Of a DNA stretch of 64,000 nt, positions 8,391 through 16,892 are shown piece after piece. The first letter of the stretch is position 1, and every line of letters starts with the position of its first letter. The position numbers and the translations under genes are program-made. Below the pieces are notes generated by a model that saw only the letters and a list, made by a program, of their open reading frames with translations, ran no database searches and was not told the origin of the DNA. Origin of the DNA: Rhizobium sp. FY34 (GTDB lineage: Bacteria > Pseudomonadota > Alphaproteobacteria > Rhizobiales > Rhizobiaceae). Location of the stretch: positions 1 to 64,000 of the forward strand of contig NZ_STFZ01000002.1 in assembly GCF_005222845.1 (NCBI RefSeq), given 5' to 3'.

Positions 8391-9467
8391 ATGATCGGAA
8401 TCGACTTGTTTTCGGGGGCTGGCGGTATGTCGCTAGGCGCTGAAATGGCAGGCCTTAAAACAAAGCTCGCCGTTGATTTTGACGCATCCGCCTTCGCTAC
8501 TTATGCACACAACCACCCAGACACATTCGTGCTCCAGGCCGACGTTCAAAACCTGCTGGACATTTCAGTGCCGTTCGCCAGCAAAGATATCGTCGTATAC
8601 GGAGGACCGCCGTGCCAGGGTTTTTCGACCTCGAACCAGCGCACCCGGAGCGCGGACAACGATAAGAACTGGCTTTACCGGTCCTTTATCAATTTCGTCA
8701 GGAAAATTCGCCCAGGGTGGGTGATTTTCGAGAATGTTCGCGGCATCTTGGAGACGGAAGGCGGAATGTTTGCGGAGAAGGTCGAAGCGGACATCCGAGC
8801 GCTGGGGTACGACACTAAGCAAGGACTTATGAACGCCGCAGAATTCGGCGTCCCACAGGTTCGCTCCCGATTTTTTCTGATCGCTCGTCTTGGCGCTGAC
8901 GCTCCCGAATTGCCCGTGCCACAAGGTAGGCCGGTCGTTACGGTCGATGAGGCCCTTGCCGATCTGCCTGAGCTTATGAACGGCGCTAACGTTTCAAAAT
9001 TGCCTTATAAAACCGCAGCGACTTCAGCCTATGCACGACTGATGAGAGGAAACGCGTCGGAAAGCGAAAACAACCTTGTATCACGCAATTCCGATTACGT
9101 AATCTCCCGTTATCCGTACATACCACAGGGTGGCAACTGGGCTGACATTCCTGAAGAGCTGATGACGAATTACCAAGATCGATCCAGATGCCATACGGGC
9201 ATCTATCGTCGCCTCCGACCGGATGCGCCTTCTGTGGTGATCGGTAACTTCAGGAAGAACATGCTGATACATCCTCACGAGCACAGAGGGCTATCAGTAC
9301 GCGAGGCCGCACGACTTCAGTCGTTTCCGGACAGCTTCGTCTTCAAAGGGTCAATAGGCCTCCAGCAGCAGCAAGTTGGGAACGCTGTCCCACCACTACT
9401 GGCAAGAACTTTATTCGAAACAGTCATCGGGGCTCATCGTGGATATTCCGACGTCATCGCGGCCTGA
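8391..9467 (+). CDS. C5-cytosine-specific DNA methyltransferase
   Basis: The 358-residue enzyme carries the ordered 5mC methylase motifs: I (DLFSGAGGMSLG, about 5-16), IV with the catalytic Cys75 in GPPCQGFS, VI (ENVRG, 114-118), VIII (QVRSR, 156-160) and IX/X (REAARLQSFPDSF, then QVGNAVPP). Length is normal for a solitary or type II-like methylase. The target-recognition region lies between about residues 180 and 290, and its specificity cannot be read from sequence. It transfers a methyl group from S-adenosylmethionine to cytosine and presumably marks host DNA as self for the linked Z1, GHKL and AIPR proteins. The start ATG follows a GGAAGCGGA Shine-Dalgarno. Its 3' end overlaps the next gene. 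Confidence 0.93.
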   Translation: MIGIDLFSGAGGMSLGAEMAGLKTKLAVDFDASAFATYAHNHPDTFVLQADVQNLLDISVPFASKDIVVYGGPPCQGFSTSNQRTRSADNDKNWLYRSFINFVRKIRPGWVIFENVRGILETEGGMFAEKVEADIRALGYDTKQGLMNAAEFGVPQVRSRFFLIARLGADAPELPVPQGRPVVTVDEALADLPELMNGANVSKLPYKTAATSAYARLMRGNASESENNLVSRNSDYVISRYPYIPQGGNWADIPEELMTNYQDRSRCHTGIYRRLRPDAPSVVIGNFRKNMLIHPHEHRGLSVREAARLQSFPDSFVFKGSIGLQQQQVGNAVPPLLARTLFETVIGAHRGYSDVIAA

Positions 9468-10194
9468 AGGGCGATACGAAGAACGATATTTGGCCTTTAT
9501 CGATGTGCTCGGCTTCTCTGACATAATCAGAAAAACACGGAATCAGCCTGAACTGATATCCGTCGTACACGAGGCACTCGTTGGTATAACGAGGGCAGCC
9601 GTGTCGTCGCGGTCATCGATTCTAGGAATTCAAGCTTCGAGCTTCTCAGATAACGTTGTCATCTCGCTACCGCTTTCAGGGCCAGGCCTGCTTCACCTCT
9701 TCGGACTTATCAACAACTTCAGCCAGGAGCTCCTCGCGCTTGGAATGTTATTTCGCGGAGCGATCGCAAAGGGGGGCGCGCTTCACACCGAACATGTGAT
9801 CTTTGGCCCAGCGCTCGTCGAAGCGTACAATCTTGAAACAAAGGTAAGCTTGCATCCGCGGGTCATGCTGAGTGATCCTGTCCTCGAAGATGCAAAGAGT
9901 TACGCCGGCAAGTCCTCCGATCAAGTTAAGCTGTTCAAGCGCCTTGTCCGAGAGGATGCTTTCGATGTGCCGTATCTAAATTTCTTTACTGAGTGGGAAG
10001 AGGACGATGTTGCTTGGCAACCAGAGTCGGTAGCGAAGCTCAATGTTCTCAGTGTCATCATTGAAAAGGGTTTGAAAGAGAACGCGAAAAACCCCAACGT
10101 TGCGGAGAAATACCGATGGATGGCACGGCAGCTTGACCAGTTCGTTGCGTCCAAGCGCTTGGGGGCGAAAGTTCCAAAGATCGAAATGTATTGA
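9439..10194 (+). CDS. Class III nucleotidyl-cyclase-like protein, function unknown
   Basis: From the GTG at 9439 (preceded by GGGG) the protein has 251 residues; an ATG at 9376 would add 21. It resembles class III cyclase catalytic domains: FIDVLGFSD (Asp22) and SFSDNVVIS (Asp71) match the two metal-binding aspartates, and FRGAIAKGG plus FGPALVEAYNLE resembles the C-terminal catalytic strand. The Asn and Arg expected in GPAVNLAARLE-type motifs are Val127 and Asn131 here, so cyclase activity is uncertain. It overlaps the methyltransferase by 29 bases and so is probably coupled to it. Possible roles are a cyclic-nucleotide messenger source as in Pycsar-type defence, or a non-catalytic sensor. 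No membrane segment is seen. Confidence 0.6.
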   Translation: MDIPTSSRPEGRYEERYLAFIDVLGFSDIIRKTRNQPELISVVHEALVGITRAAVSSRSSILGIQASSFSDNVVISLPLSGPGLLHLFGLINNFSQELLALGMLFRGAIAKGGALHTEHVIFGPALVEAYNLETKVSLHPRVMLSDPVLEDAKSYAGKSSDQVKLFKRLVREDAFDVPYLNFFTEWEEDDVAWQPESVAKLNVLSVIIEKGLKENAKNPNVAEKYRWMARQLDQFVASKRLGAKVPKIEMY

Positions 10195-10489
10195 TCCCTT
10201 TGATCAATGACACCTCCAAATATTTATTCCATTATTCCAAATGTCATAGCTTCCCATTTGTCTCGAAAAAATGAAACGGGTGTCGACGAGCTTCATCTGC
10301 GATTTATCTAAAATGTAAACTTACAAAGCTAGGAAGGTCGAAAAATAGCCATTAGTTTACAAATAACGAAAAAATCGCGTGTTTCGTCCATCGAGATGCC
10401 TTGGAAATTTAGCTTTCTCTCTCTCAGTTTACAAATTTAGCTCTCTATTACCTTTCTGAGCCTGAACAGGGCTCTCTGCAAATTTTGGA
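10195..10489. other. AT-rich gene-free stretch with short repeats; likely right edge of the island
   Basis: No open frame with a credible start lies here, and the base composition is clearly AT-richer than the core genes that follow. GTTTACA occurs at 10355-10361 and 10437-10443, and its reverse complement TGTAAAC at 10314-10320. AAATTTAGCT is directly repeated at 10405-10414 and 10443-10452. These could be operator sites, or scars of insertion at the island boundary. No integrase gene or tRNA is nearby. Confidence 0.5.
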
Positions 10490-10522
10490 AAGGCGGCGGA
10501 TCTCTGGTTCGTCGCCTTTTTT
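10490..10522 (+). terminator. Rho-independent terminator
   Basis: AAGGCGGCG (10490-10498) pairs with CGTCGCCTT (10510-10518) through a 9-bp stem with one wobble pair and an 11-base loop, followed by a run of T to 10522. The orientation fits plus-strand transcripts coming from the island, or the remnant of an upstream core gene's terminator. Confidence 0.75.
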
Positions 10523-10553
10523 ATCTGCAGCCGGAACCTGCTGCCTGACGATT

Positions 10554-11183
10554 TCAAAGGTTGAAAGCCGACCGCACGCCATCGACGACGAACTGCACCG
10601 AAAGCGCAGCGAGAAGCACACCGAGCAGGCGGGTCAGCACAGCGCGGCCGGTCATGCCGAGATATTTGTCGAGGCGATCGGCAACCAGTAGAGCCAAAAG
10701 CACCGTGCCCATGGTCAGCGCCAGCATGAGGATCAGCAGCAGGCGGTCCACGGGCTGGGAGAAGGTGCCGGCCAGAAGCACGGTGGCCGAAATGGCTCCC
10801 GGCCCGGCAATCAGCGGCAGGGCGAGCGGAAACACGGCAATATTCTGGATATGGTCGATGGTGATCGCGGTCTTTGAGGTTTCCTCTTTGCGCTCATTGC
10901 GTTTCTGGAAAATCATCTCGAAGGCGATCCAGAACAGCAGCAGGCCGCCGGCAATGCGGAAAGCACCCATGGAAATGCCGAGCAGAGACAGGATGCCGGC
11001 GCCGAAAATGGCAAAGGCCGTGAGAATGCAAAAGGCGATGAATGTGCCGCGCAGCGCCACGTGCCGGCGCTGAACCCGGTCCATCCCAGCCGTCAGGCCA
11101 AGGAAGATCGGCGCCAGACCCGGCGGATCCAGCGTGACAAGCAGCGTCGTGAAGGCGCTCATGATGGTATCGGCGCTGGCCAT
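10554..11183 (-). CDS. marC: MarC-family integral membrane protein
   Basis: The 209-residue protein has about six membrane spans and the MarC/UPF0056 pattern, including LLVTLDPPGLAPIFLGLT near the N-terminus and FPLALPLIAGPGAIS in the middle. Its function is unknown despite the name; a role in multiple antibiotic resistance has not held up in E. coli. It is divergent from gyrA, as I recall for other rhizobia where ssb, marC and gyrA are close together. Here the island lies on the side where ssb would be expected. Confidence 0.88.
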   Translation of the reverse strand: MASADTIMSAFTTLLVTLDPPGLAPIFLGLTAGMDRVQRRHVALRGTFIAFCILTAFAIFGAGILSLLGISMGAFRIAGGLLLFWIAFEMIFQKRNERKEETSKTAITIDHIQNIAVFPLALPLIAGPGAISATVLLAGTFSQPVDRLLLILMLALTMGTVLLALLVADRLDKYLGMTGRAVLTRLLGVLLAALSVQFVVDGVRSAFNL

Positions 11184-11398
11184 GCACTCTCTCCCGGTCG
11201 GTTACGCCGCTTGCGGCGGCCCCGCAACATTGTTAGGACAGTCCGGCAGCCGAGGAAAGTTCCTAAAAACGGCAGGTTCTCCTGCCGGCCGCCCTGTGAA
11301 AGCCGAAAAGCCTGTTCAAAACCCGCCGTGAAATTGGCGTTTGGACGTCCTATCCGCTATACCAGACAAACTGATTCCGAACAGAGATCGTATCCGAT

Positions 11399-14248
11399 TT
11401 GACTGACCAGAGCACACCCGGCGGCGGAAAGCTGCCCCCCGGCATCGAGCCTATTTCCATCATTGAGGAGATGCAGCGCTCCTATCTCGATTACGCGATG
11501 AGCGTCATCGTCAGCCGAGCACTGCCCGATGTCCGTGACGGTTTGAAGCCGGTTCATCGTCGCATCCTTTACGGGATGAACGAACTCGGCCTGGACTGGA
11601 ACAAGAAATACGTCAAATGCGCCCGTGTGACCGGCGACGTGATGGGTAAATACCATCCGCACGGCGACTCGGCGATCTACGACGCGCTTGCCCGTATGGC
11701 GCAGGACTGGTCTTTGCGCATGCCGCTGATCGACGGTCAGGGCAATTTCGGCTCGATCGATGGCGATCCGCCGGCGGCCCAGCGTTATACCGAATGCCGC
11801 CTGCAGAAGGTTGCGCATTCTCTGCTCGACGATCTCGACAAGGAAACAGTCGATTTCCGCGACAACTATGACGGCACCATGTCGGAGCCCGTGGTCGTTC
11901 CGGCGAAATTCCCCAATCTTCTGGTGAACGGTGCCGGTGGTATCGCGGTTGGTATGGCGACCAATATTCCGCCGCATAACCTGTCCGAAGTCATCGACGG
12001 CTGCGTGGCGCTCATCGACAACCCGGCGATCGAACTGCCGGAACTGATGCAGATCATTCCGGGCCCGGACTTCCCGACCGGCGCGCTGATCCTCGGCCGC
12101 TCCGGCATCAAGTCGGCCTATGAAACGGGCCGCGGCTCGGTCATCATGCGCGGCAAGGCCCGCGTCGAGCCGATGCGCGGCGATCGCGAGCAGATCATCA
12201 TTTCTGAAGTTCCCTACCAGGTGAACAAGGCGACGATGATCGAGAAGATTGCCGAACTGGTGCGCGAAAAGCGCATCGAAGGTATTTCGGATCTGCGCGA
12301 CGAAAGCGACCGCCAGGGCTACCGCGTCGTCATCGAGCTGAAGCGCGATGCCAATGCCGATGTCATCCTGAACCAGCTTTACCGTTACACGCCGCTGCAA
12401 AGCTCGTTCGGCTGCAACATGGTGGCGCTCAATGGCGGCAAGCCTGAACAGCTGACGCTGCTCGACATGCTGCGGGCCTTCGTCAACTTCCGCGAGGAAG
12501 TCGTCAGCCGTCGGACGAAATACCTGCTGCGCAAGGCGCGCGACCGCGCCCATGTGCTGGTGGGTCTTGCCATCTCGGTTGCCAATATTGACGAGGTTAT
12601 CGCCCTCATCCGCCGTGCGCCCGATCCGCAGACGGCGCGCACCCAGCTGATGGAACGCCGCTGGCCGGCGATGGACGTGGAATCGCTGATCCGCCTGATC
12701 GATGATCCGCGCCACCGCATCAACGAAGACGGCACCTATAACCTCTCGGAAGAGCAGGCGCGTGCCATTCTCGAACTGCGCCTCGCCCGCCTGACCGCAC
12801 TGGGCCGGGATGAAATCGGCGACGAATTGAACAAGATCGGCGCGGAAATCAGCGATTACCTGGATATCCTGTCGTCGCGCCTGCGCATCCAAACTATCGT
12901 CAAGGACGAGCTGATCGCCGTGCGTGACGAATTCGGCACGCCGCGCCGCTCCGTCATCATGGATGGCGGCCCGGACATGGATGATGAGGATCTCATCTCC
13001 CGCGAAGACATGGTCGTCACCGTCTCGCATCTCGGCTATATCAAGCGCGTGCCGCTCACCACCTACCGGGCGCAGCGCCGCGGCGGCAAGGGCCGTTCCG
13101 GCATGGCGACCCGCGACGAGGATTTCGTCACGCGGCTGTTCGTTGCCAGCACCCATACGCCGGTGCTGTTCTTCTCCTCGCGCGGCATCGTCTACAAGGA
13201 AAAGGTCTGGCGCCTGCCGATCGGCACGCCGCAATCGCGCGGCAAGGCGCTGATCAACATGCTGCCGCTGGAGCCCGGCGAACGCATCACCACGATCATG
13301 CCGCTGCCGGAGGACGAAAAGAGCTGGGAGAACCTCGATGTGATGTTCTCCACGACGCGCGGAACCGTGCGCCGCAACAAGCTGTCCGATTTCGTGCAGG
13401 TCAATCGCAATGGCAAGATCGCCATGAAGCTCGAGGAAGAGGGCGATGAAATTCTCTCCGTCGAGACCTGCTCGCCGCCCAACCCGGATCTGAACCTGCC
13501 GGGCGATGACGTGTTGCTGACCACGGCTCTGGGTCAGGCCATCCGTTTCCCCGTCGATGAAGTGCGCGTCTTTGCCGGGCGCAACTCTATCGGCGTGCGC
13601 GGCCTGACGCTTGCCGAAGCTGACCGTCTGATTTCCATGACGATCGTCGGCCATGTGGCGGCAGAGCCATGGGAGCGGGCCGCCTATCTGAAGCGTTCCG
13701 CTGCAGAGCGGCGTGCAGCCGGTAGTGATGAAGAGGATATTGCACTCGTCGGTGAAGAAGTGACCGAGGAAGGTCAGCTGAGTGACGAGCGCTACGACTA
13801 TCTGAAGGCACACGAACAGTTCGTCCTGACCATTTCGGAAAAGGGCATTGGCAAGCGGTCGTCCTCTTATGACTTCCGCACCTCGGGTCGCGGCGGCAAG
13901 GGCATTCGGGCCACCGATACGTCGAAGACGGCGGAAATCGGCCAGCTGGTTGCCGCCTTCCCGGTCCAGGACAAGGACCAGATCATGCTCGTCTCCGATG
14001 GCGGCCAGCTGATCCGCGTGCCGGTCGATGGTATCCGCATCGCCAGCCGTGCGACCAAGGGCGTGACGATCTTCTCTACCGCCAAGGACGAGAAGGTCGT
14101 ATCGGTCGAGCGCATCAACGAGCCGGAAGGCGATGAAGAAGCGGCCGGCCTGCCAGCGGACGCAGTTGCCGAGAACGGCGAGCTTGGCACAGATGCCACA
14201 GATATAGCGCCGGAAACCAATGCCGGCGAAGAGGGTGCGACCGAATAA
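11399..14248 (+). CDS. gyrA: DNA gyrase subunit A
   Basis: The 949-residue protein is the breakage-reunion subunit that introduces negative supercoils with GyrB. It contains the active-site tyrosine (Tyr130 in AAQRYTECR). The quinolone-determining region [10 protein letters not shown] keeps Ser91 and Asp95, the wild-type residues equivalent to E. coli Ser83 and Asp87. The C-terminal wrapping domain has the GyrA box QRRGGKG near residue 560, which separates it from ParC. It is longer than the E. coli protein because of an acidic insert near residues 755-800 and an acidic tail. The start is a TTG, chosen because the family begins MT(E/D)Q close to GGGKxPPGIEPI; there is no strong Shine-Dalgarno. 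Confidence 0.97.
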   Translation: MTDQSTPGGGKLPPGIEPISIIEEMQRSYLDYAMSVIVSRALPDVRDGLKPVHRRILYGMNELGLDWNKKYVKCARVTGDVMGKYHPHGDSAIYDALARMAQDWSLRMPLIDGQGNFGSIDGDPPAAQRYTECRLQKVAHSLLDDLDKETVDFRDNYDGTMSEPVVVPAKFPNLLVNGAGGIAVGMATNIPPHNLSEVIDGCVALIDNPAIELPELMQIIPGPDFPTGALILGRSGIKSAYETGRGSVIMRGKARVEPMRGDREQIIISEVPYQVNKATMIEKIAELVREKRIEGISDLRDESDRQGYRVVIELKRDANADVILNQLYRYTPLQSSFGCNMVALNGGKPEQLTLLDMLRAFVNFREEVVSRRTKYLLRKARDRAHVLVGLAISVANIDEVIALIRRAPDPQTARTQLMERRWPAMDVESLIRLIDDPRHRINEDGTYNLSEEQARAILELRLARLTALGRDEIGDELNKIGAEISDYLDILSSRLRIQTIVKDELIAVRDEFGTPRRSVIMDGGPDMDDEDLISREDMVVTVSHLGYIKRVPLTTYRAQRRGGKGRSGMATRDEDFVTRLFVASTHTPVLFFSSRGIVYKEKVWRLPIGTPQSRGKALINMLPLEPGERITTIMPLPEDEKSWENLDVMFSTTRGTVRRNKLSDFVQVNRNGKIAMKLEEEGDEILSVETCSPPNPDLNLPGDDVLLTTALGQAIRFPVDEVRVFAGRNSIGVRGLTLAEADRLISMTIVGHVAAEPWERAAYLKRSAAERRAAGSDEEDIALVGEEVTEEGQLSDERYDYLKAHEQFVLTISEKGIGKRSSSYDFRTSGRGGKGIRATDTSKTAEIGQLVAAFPVQDKDQIMLVSDGGQLIRVPVDGIRIASRATKGVTIFSTAKDEKVVSVERINEPEGDEEAAGLPADAVAENGELGTDATDIAPETNAGEEGATE

Positions 14249-14281
14249 GGTCGCGCCTTTCCAGACAGCAGAAATGACAAT

Positions 14282-14309
14282 AGCCGGAGGCAAAACCTCC
14301 GGCTTTTTT
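14282..14309 (+). terminator. gyrA rho-independent terminator
   Basis: A perfect 9-bp stem, AGCCGGAGG with CCTCCGGCT, closes a CAAAA loop and is followed by six T, starting 34 bases after the gyrA stop. Confidence 0.92.
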
Positions 14310-14357
14310 ATATCCGGGACTCACCCGGTATTCGTTTGATACGCGTGCTGGTGCTGA

Positions 14358-14492
14358 TCAGAAGGCACTGTGTCTGCGGGCGAAATCCCGAAGGTTTTCG
14401 CGCTCGCGGCGCAATTCGACAATGGTGGAGGAGACGGTTGCCACGAACATTGTGCTGATCAATCCTGACAGAACAATCATCGTCACATACAT
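14358..14492 (-). CDS. Small single-span membrane protein (44 residues), unknown
   Basis: The frame begins MYVTMIVLSG and has one hydrophobic span at about residues 3-24, then a charged arginine/glutamate-rich tail (ELRRERENLRDFARR) that would lie in the cytoplasm. A strong purine-rich Shine-Dalgarno (GGAAGGGAAA) precedes the ATG by 3 bases. It is the last of three tiny minus-strand membrane-peptide genes between gyrA and coaD. It has no recognised family. Support comes from the ribosome-binding site and the clean hydrophobic/charged layout. Confidence 0.5.
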   Translation of the reverse strand: MYVTMIVLSGLISTMFVATVSSTIVELRRERENLRDFARRHSAF

Positions 14493-14526
14493 GGCTTTCC
14501 CTTCCACGGAATTCTGCTAGCCCTTC

Positions 14527-14706
14527 TTAGTAATAGGGCTGTTCGTTGATCTGACCCGACATCTGGGTGTAGTTGAAGCTCTGCCCATCGGGCTTGCCCT
14601 GATAGAGTGTCACGGTCGCAGTCATCATGACGGCAATAACGGCGGTCCAGACCAGATTGATCATGGTGATCGTGTCCGGCATTGCCGATTTCTTGTGAGC
14701 GAACAT
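14527..14706 (-). CDS. Small single-span membrane protein (59 residues), unknown
   Basis: Starting at the ATG at 14706 (AAGGAAG seven bases upstream), the protein reads MFAHKKSAMPDTI, then a hydrophobic span at about residues 13-36, then a polar tail ending NEQPYY. An upstream start at 14760 is possible but lacks a comparable ribosome-binding site. It is the middle member of a row of three small membrane-protein genes on this strand. No known family is recognised. Confidence 0.55.
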   Translation of the reverse strand: MFAHKKSAMPDTITMINLVWTAVIAVMMTATVTLYQGKPDGQSFNYTQMSGQINEQPYY

Positions 14707-14824
14707 CTCCAACTTCCTTTTCAATTTCCAGAACGCGTGTCCCGCGATCGGGTTCCGCACCAGTATGTGAAGACTTTATCGATTGGCCTCTGAAGCCACC
14801 CTGAAGGCGCCGTTCATCTGGCGT

Positions 14825-14923
14825 TCAGAATTCGTTAAGGTTCGACCGGTCACGCACCAGATGGATGGCGATTTCGACCATCAGAGAGAGGGCGATCGAG
14901 GCGGCAATCAAAACAATCAACAT
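14825..14923 (-). CDS. Small single-span membrane peptide (32 residues), unknown
   Basis: The ATG at 14923 is preceded by GAGG with 8-base spacing. The product [20 protein letters not shown] is nearly all hydrophobic and ends with a charged tail ([12 protein letters not shown]). This layout resembles regulatory membrane microproteins that bind larger complexes, but no partner can be named. A longer frame from 15028 exists but its N-terminal extension looks non-coding. Confidence 0.45.
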   Translation of the reverse strand: MLIVLIAASIALSLMVEIAIHLVRDRSNLNEF

Positions 14924-15120
14924 GTCTTCATCCTCATACCGATCGCCGGTTCGGCCGATTGACCGCGAAACCTGATCGGATGATGTCACTAGACCACATG
15001 GTGCCTGAAGCGGCTTTGAACGGATCATTCATCCGCCGTTCAACCGGGTGCCACGCGTGCAAACCCTTGCGATTGGCCGCAGTCCATGACACAAGGCGAA
15101 AAATTGCCAGGCGAGGTGCA

Positions 15121-15615
15121 ATGTCGACTGCCTTCTATCCGGGATCGTTCGATCCGATGACGAATGGCCATCTGGACGTTTTGATCCAGGCGCTTAACCT
15201 TGCCGAAAAGGTTACGGTCGGCATCGGCATTCATCCGGGCAAGGTGCCGATGTTTTCCTTCGAGGAGCGCGCCGGCCTGATCCGGGCAGCGCTCACCGAG
15301 ATTCTGCCAGATAGGGCAGGGCAGCTGGAGGTCGTAGCATTCGATGGCCTCGTTGTTCATGCGGCACGTCAGCATGGCGCTAAACTTCTCATTCGCGGCC
15401 TGCGCGACGGCACGGATCTCGATTACGAAATGCAGATGGCCGGCATGAATGCGCAAATGGCGCCGGATGTGCAGACGGTCTTCCTTCCGGCCGCCACGGC
15501 ATCGCGGCCCATAACCGCCACATTGGTTCGCCAGATCGCTTCAATGGGGGGCGACGTGAAGGCTTTCGTGCCGCACGCGGTTCTTGATGCGCTCACCCAG
15601 AAGCTGAAACGCTGA
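15121..15615 (+). CDS. coaD: Phosphopantetheine adenylyltransferase
   Basis: This 164-residue enzyme transfers AMP from ATP to 4'-phosphopantetheine, the penultimate step of coenzyme A synthesis. The nucleotidyltransferase motif TNGH (residues 14-17) follows FYPGSFDP, and the second motif is present as [11 protein letters not shown]. The start at 15121 is chosen because the family begins right at the FYPGSFDP strand and an AGGCGAGG Shine-Dalgarno precedes it. The open frame continues upstream to 14959 without family support. The downstream cyclophilin pair starts 31 bases after the stop, so cotranscription is likely. Confidence 0.95.
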   Translation: MSTAFYPGSFDPMTNGHLDVLIQALNLAEKVTVGIGIHPGKVPMFSFEERAGLIRAALTEILPDRAGQLEVVAFDGLVVHAARQHGAKLLIRGLRDGTDLDYEMQMAGMNAQMAPDVQTVFLPAATASRPITATLVRQIASMGGDVKAFVPHAVLDALTQKLKR

Positions 15616-15646
15616 CTGCTCTTTTCCAACACGGAGTTCTCCCCCG

Positions 15647-16213
15647 ATGAAACTTCTTTCTCTCGCCTTTGCCGGCGCCATGGCTGTCGCATCCTTTGCT
15701 TCGAGCGCTTTTGCCGCTGCCGATGACATGCTGACGGTTCAGCTGAAGGATGGCCCGGTCGTCATCCAGCTGATGCCGGAGATCGCGCCCAAGCATGTGG
15801 CGCAGGTGAAGAAGCTTGCCACAGAAGGCAAGTATGACAATGTCGCCTTCCACCGCGTCATCGACGGCTTCATGGCTCAGACGGGCGATGTCGAGTTCGG
15901 CAACCTGAACAAGGGCTTCAATGCCGGCCGCGCCGGCATGGGTGGTTCCGACCTGCCGGATATCAAGGCCGAATTTTCCAAGGTGCCGTTTGAGCGCGGA
16001 ACCGTCGGCATGGCACGCTCGCAGGATCCGAATTCTGCCAATTCGCAGTTCTTCATCATGTTTGCCCGAGGCGCCTTCCTCGATGGCCAATATACCGTCA
16101 TCGGCAAGGTCGTGTCCGGCATGGAGAATGTCGACAAGATCAAGCGCGGCGAAGGCCGTAATGGCGAAGTTTCCAATCCCGACCGGATGATCAAGGTCAC
16201 CGTCGGCAAATAA
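15647..16213 (+). CDS. ppiA: Periplasmic peptidyl-prolyl cis-trans isomerase (cyclophilin)
   Basis: The 188-residue cyclophilin has an N-terminal signal peptide (hydrophobic core in residues 3-20, cleavage probably after AFA at 23), so it should act on proline peptide bonds of proteins in the periplasm. The cyclophilin core is visible as AFHRVIDGFMAQTGD and SANSQFFIMFA. The next gene is a closely similar cyclophilin without a signal peptide, 34 bases downstream. The pair probably arose by tandem duplication, with targeting to two compartments. Confidence 0.93.
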   Translation: MKLLSLAFAGAMAVASFASSAFAAADDMLTVQLKDGPVVIQLMPEIAPKHVAQVKKLATEGKYDNVAFHRVIDGFMAQTGDVEFGNLNKGFNAGRAGMGGSDLPDIKAEFSKVPFERGTVGMARSQDPNSANSQFFIMFARGAFLDGQYTVIGKVVSGMENVDKIKRGEGRNGEVSNPDRMIKVTVGK

Positions 16214-16247
16214 CGGGCGGGACGCCCCGAACACCAAGGAGAAAAAC

Positions 16248-16763
16248 ATGGCCGAGATCAAAGATCCGGAAAACACCATCATCATGGAAACCACGAAGGG
16301 CAAGGTCGTCATCGCCCTGATGCCTGACCTGGCTCCCGGCCATGTGGCCCGCATCAAGGAACTGGCCCGCGAAGGCGCCTATGATGGCGTCGTGTTCCAC
16401 CGCGTCATTCCCGATTTCATGGCCCAGACCGGCGACGTGAAGTTCGGCAAGAAGGGCGGCGAAAGCTTCAACCCCGGCCGTGCCGGCATGGGCGGCTCGG
16501 ACAAGCCGGACCTGAAGGCCGAATTCTCGGCCGTTCCGCATGTGCGCGGCACCTGCTCCATGGCCCGTTCGCAGAACCCGAACTCGGCCAATTCGCAGTT
16601 CTTCATCTGCTTTACTGATGCGCCCTGGTTGAACAAGCAGTATTCCGTCTGGGGCCAGGTCATCGAAGGCATGGACTTCATCGACCTGATCAAGAAGGGC
16701 GAACCGGTAACCGACCCGGATTCGATCATTTCCGTGAAGGTTGCAGCCGATATCGCGGCGTAA
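16248..16763 (+). CDS. ppiB: Cytoplasmic peptidyl-prolyl cis-trans isomerase (cyclophilin)
   Basis: This 171-residue cyclophilin lacks a signal peptide. It shows VFHRVIPDFMAQTGD and NPNSANSQFFICF, which cover the active-site Arg and the substrate groove. A good AAGGAG ribosome-binding site lies before the ATG. It is paralogous to the preceding periplasmic enzyme, with alignable sequence along almost its full length. It is presumably cotranscribed with coaD and ppiA and followed by a terminator. Confidence 0.93.
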   Translation: MAEIKDPENTIIMETTKGKVVIALMPDLAPGHVARIKELAREGAYDGVVFHRVIPDFMAQTGDVKFGKKGGESFNPGRAGMGGSDKPDLKAEFSAVPHVRGTCSMARSQNPNSANSQFFICFTDAPWLNKQYSVWGQVIEGMDFIDLIKKGEPVTDPDSIISVKVAADIAA

Positions 16764-16784
16764 CATCCACATTTTGATAAAAGA

Positions 16785-16818
16785 GAAGCGCTCCGGCCCG
16801 CCGGGGCGCTTTTCTTTT
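16785..16818 (+). terminator. Rho-independent terminator after ppiB
   Basis: AAGCGCTCCGG (16786-16796) pairs with CCGGGGCGCTT (16801-16811) with one wobble pair and a CCCG loop, followed by TTCTTTT. Confidence 0.85.
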
Positions 16819-16892
16819 GGTCACTGCCCGATTATCTGCAGGCGTGACATGACCAGCAACATGATTGCCAGACTGCGGGACAGCCAGAACAG

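Noticed and set aside
11357..14293. 978-codon open frame on the minus strand opposite gyrA
   Set aside because: It mirrors gyrA exactly, has a His/Arg-rich composition typical of antisense frames in GC-rich DNA, and gyrA is beyond doubt.
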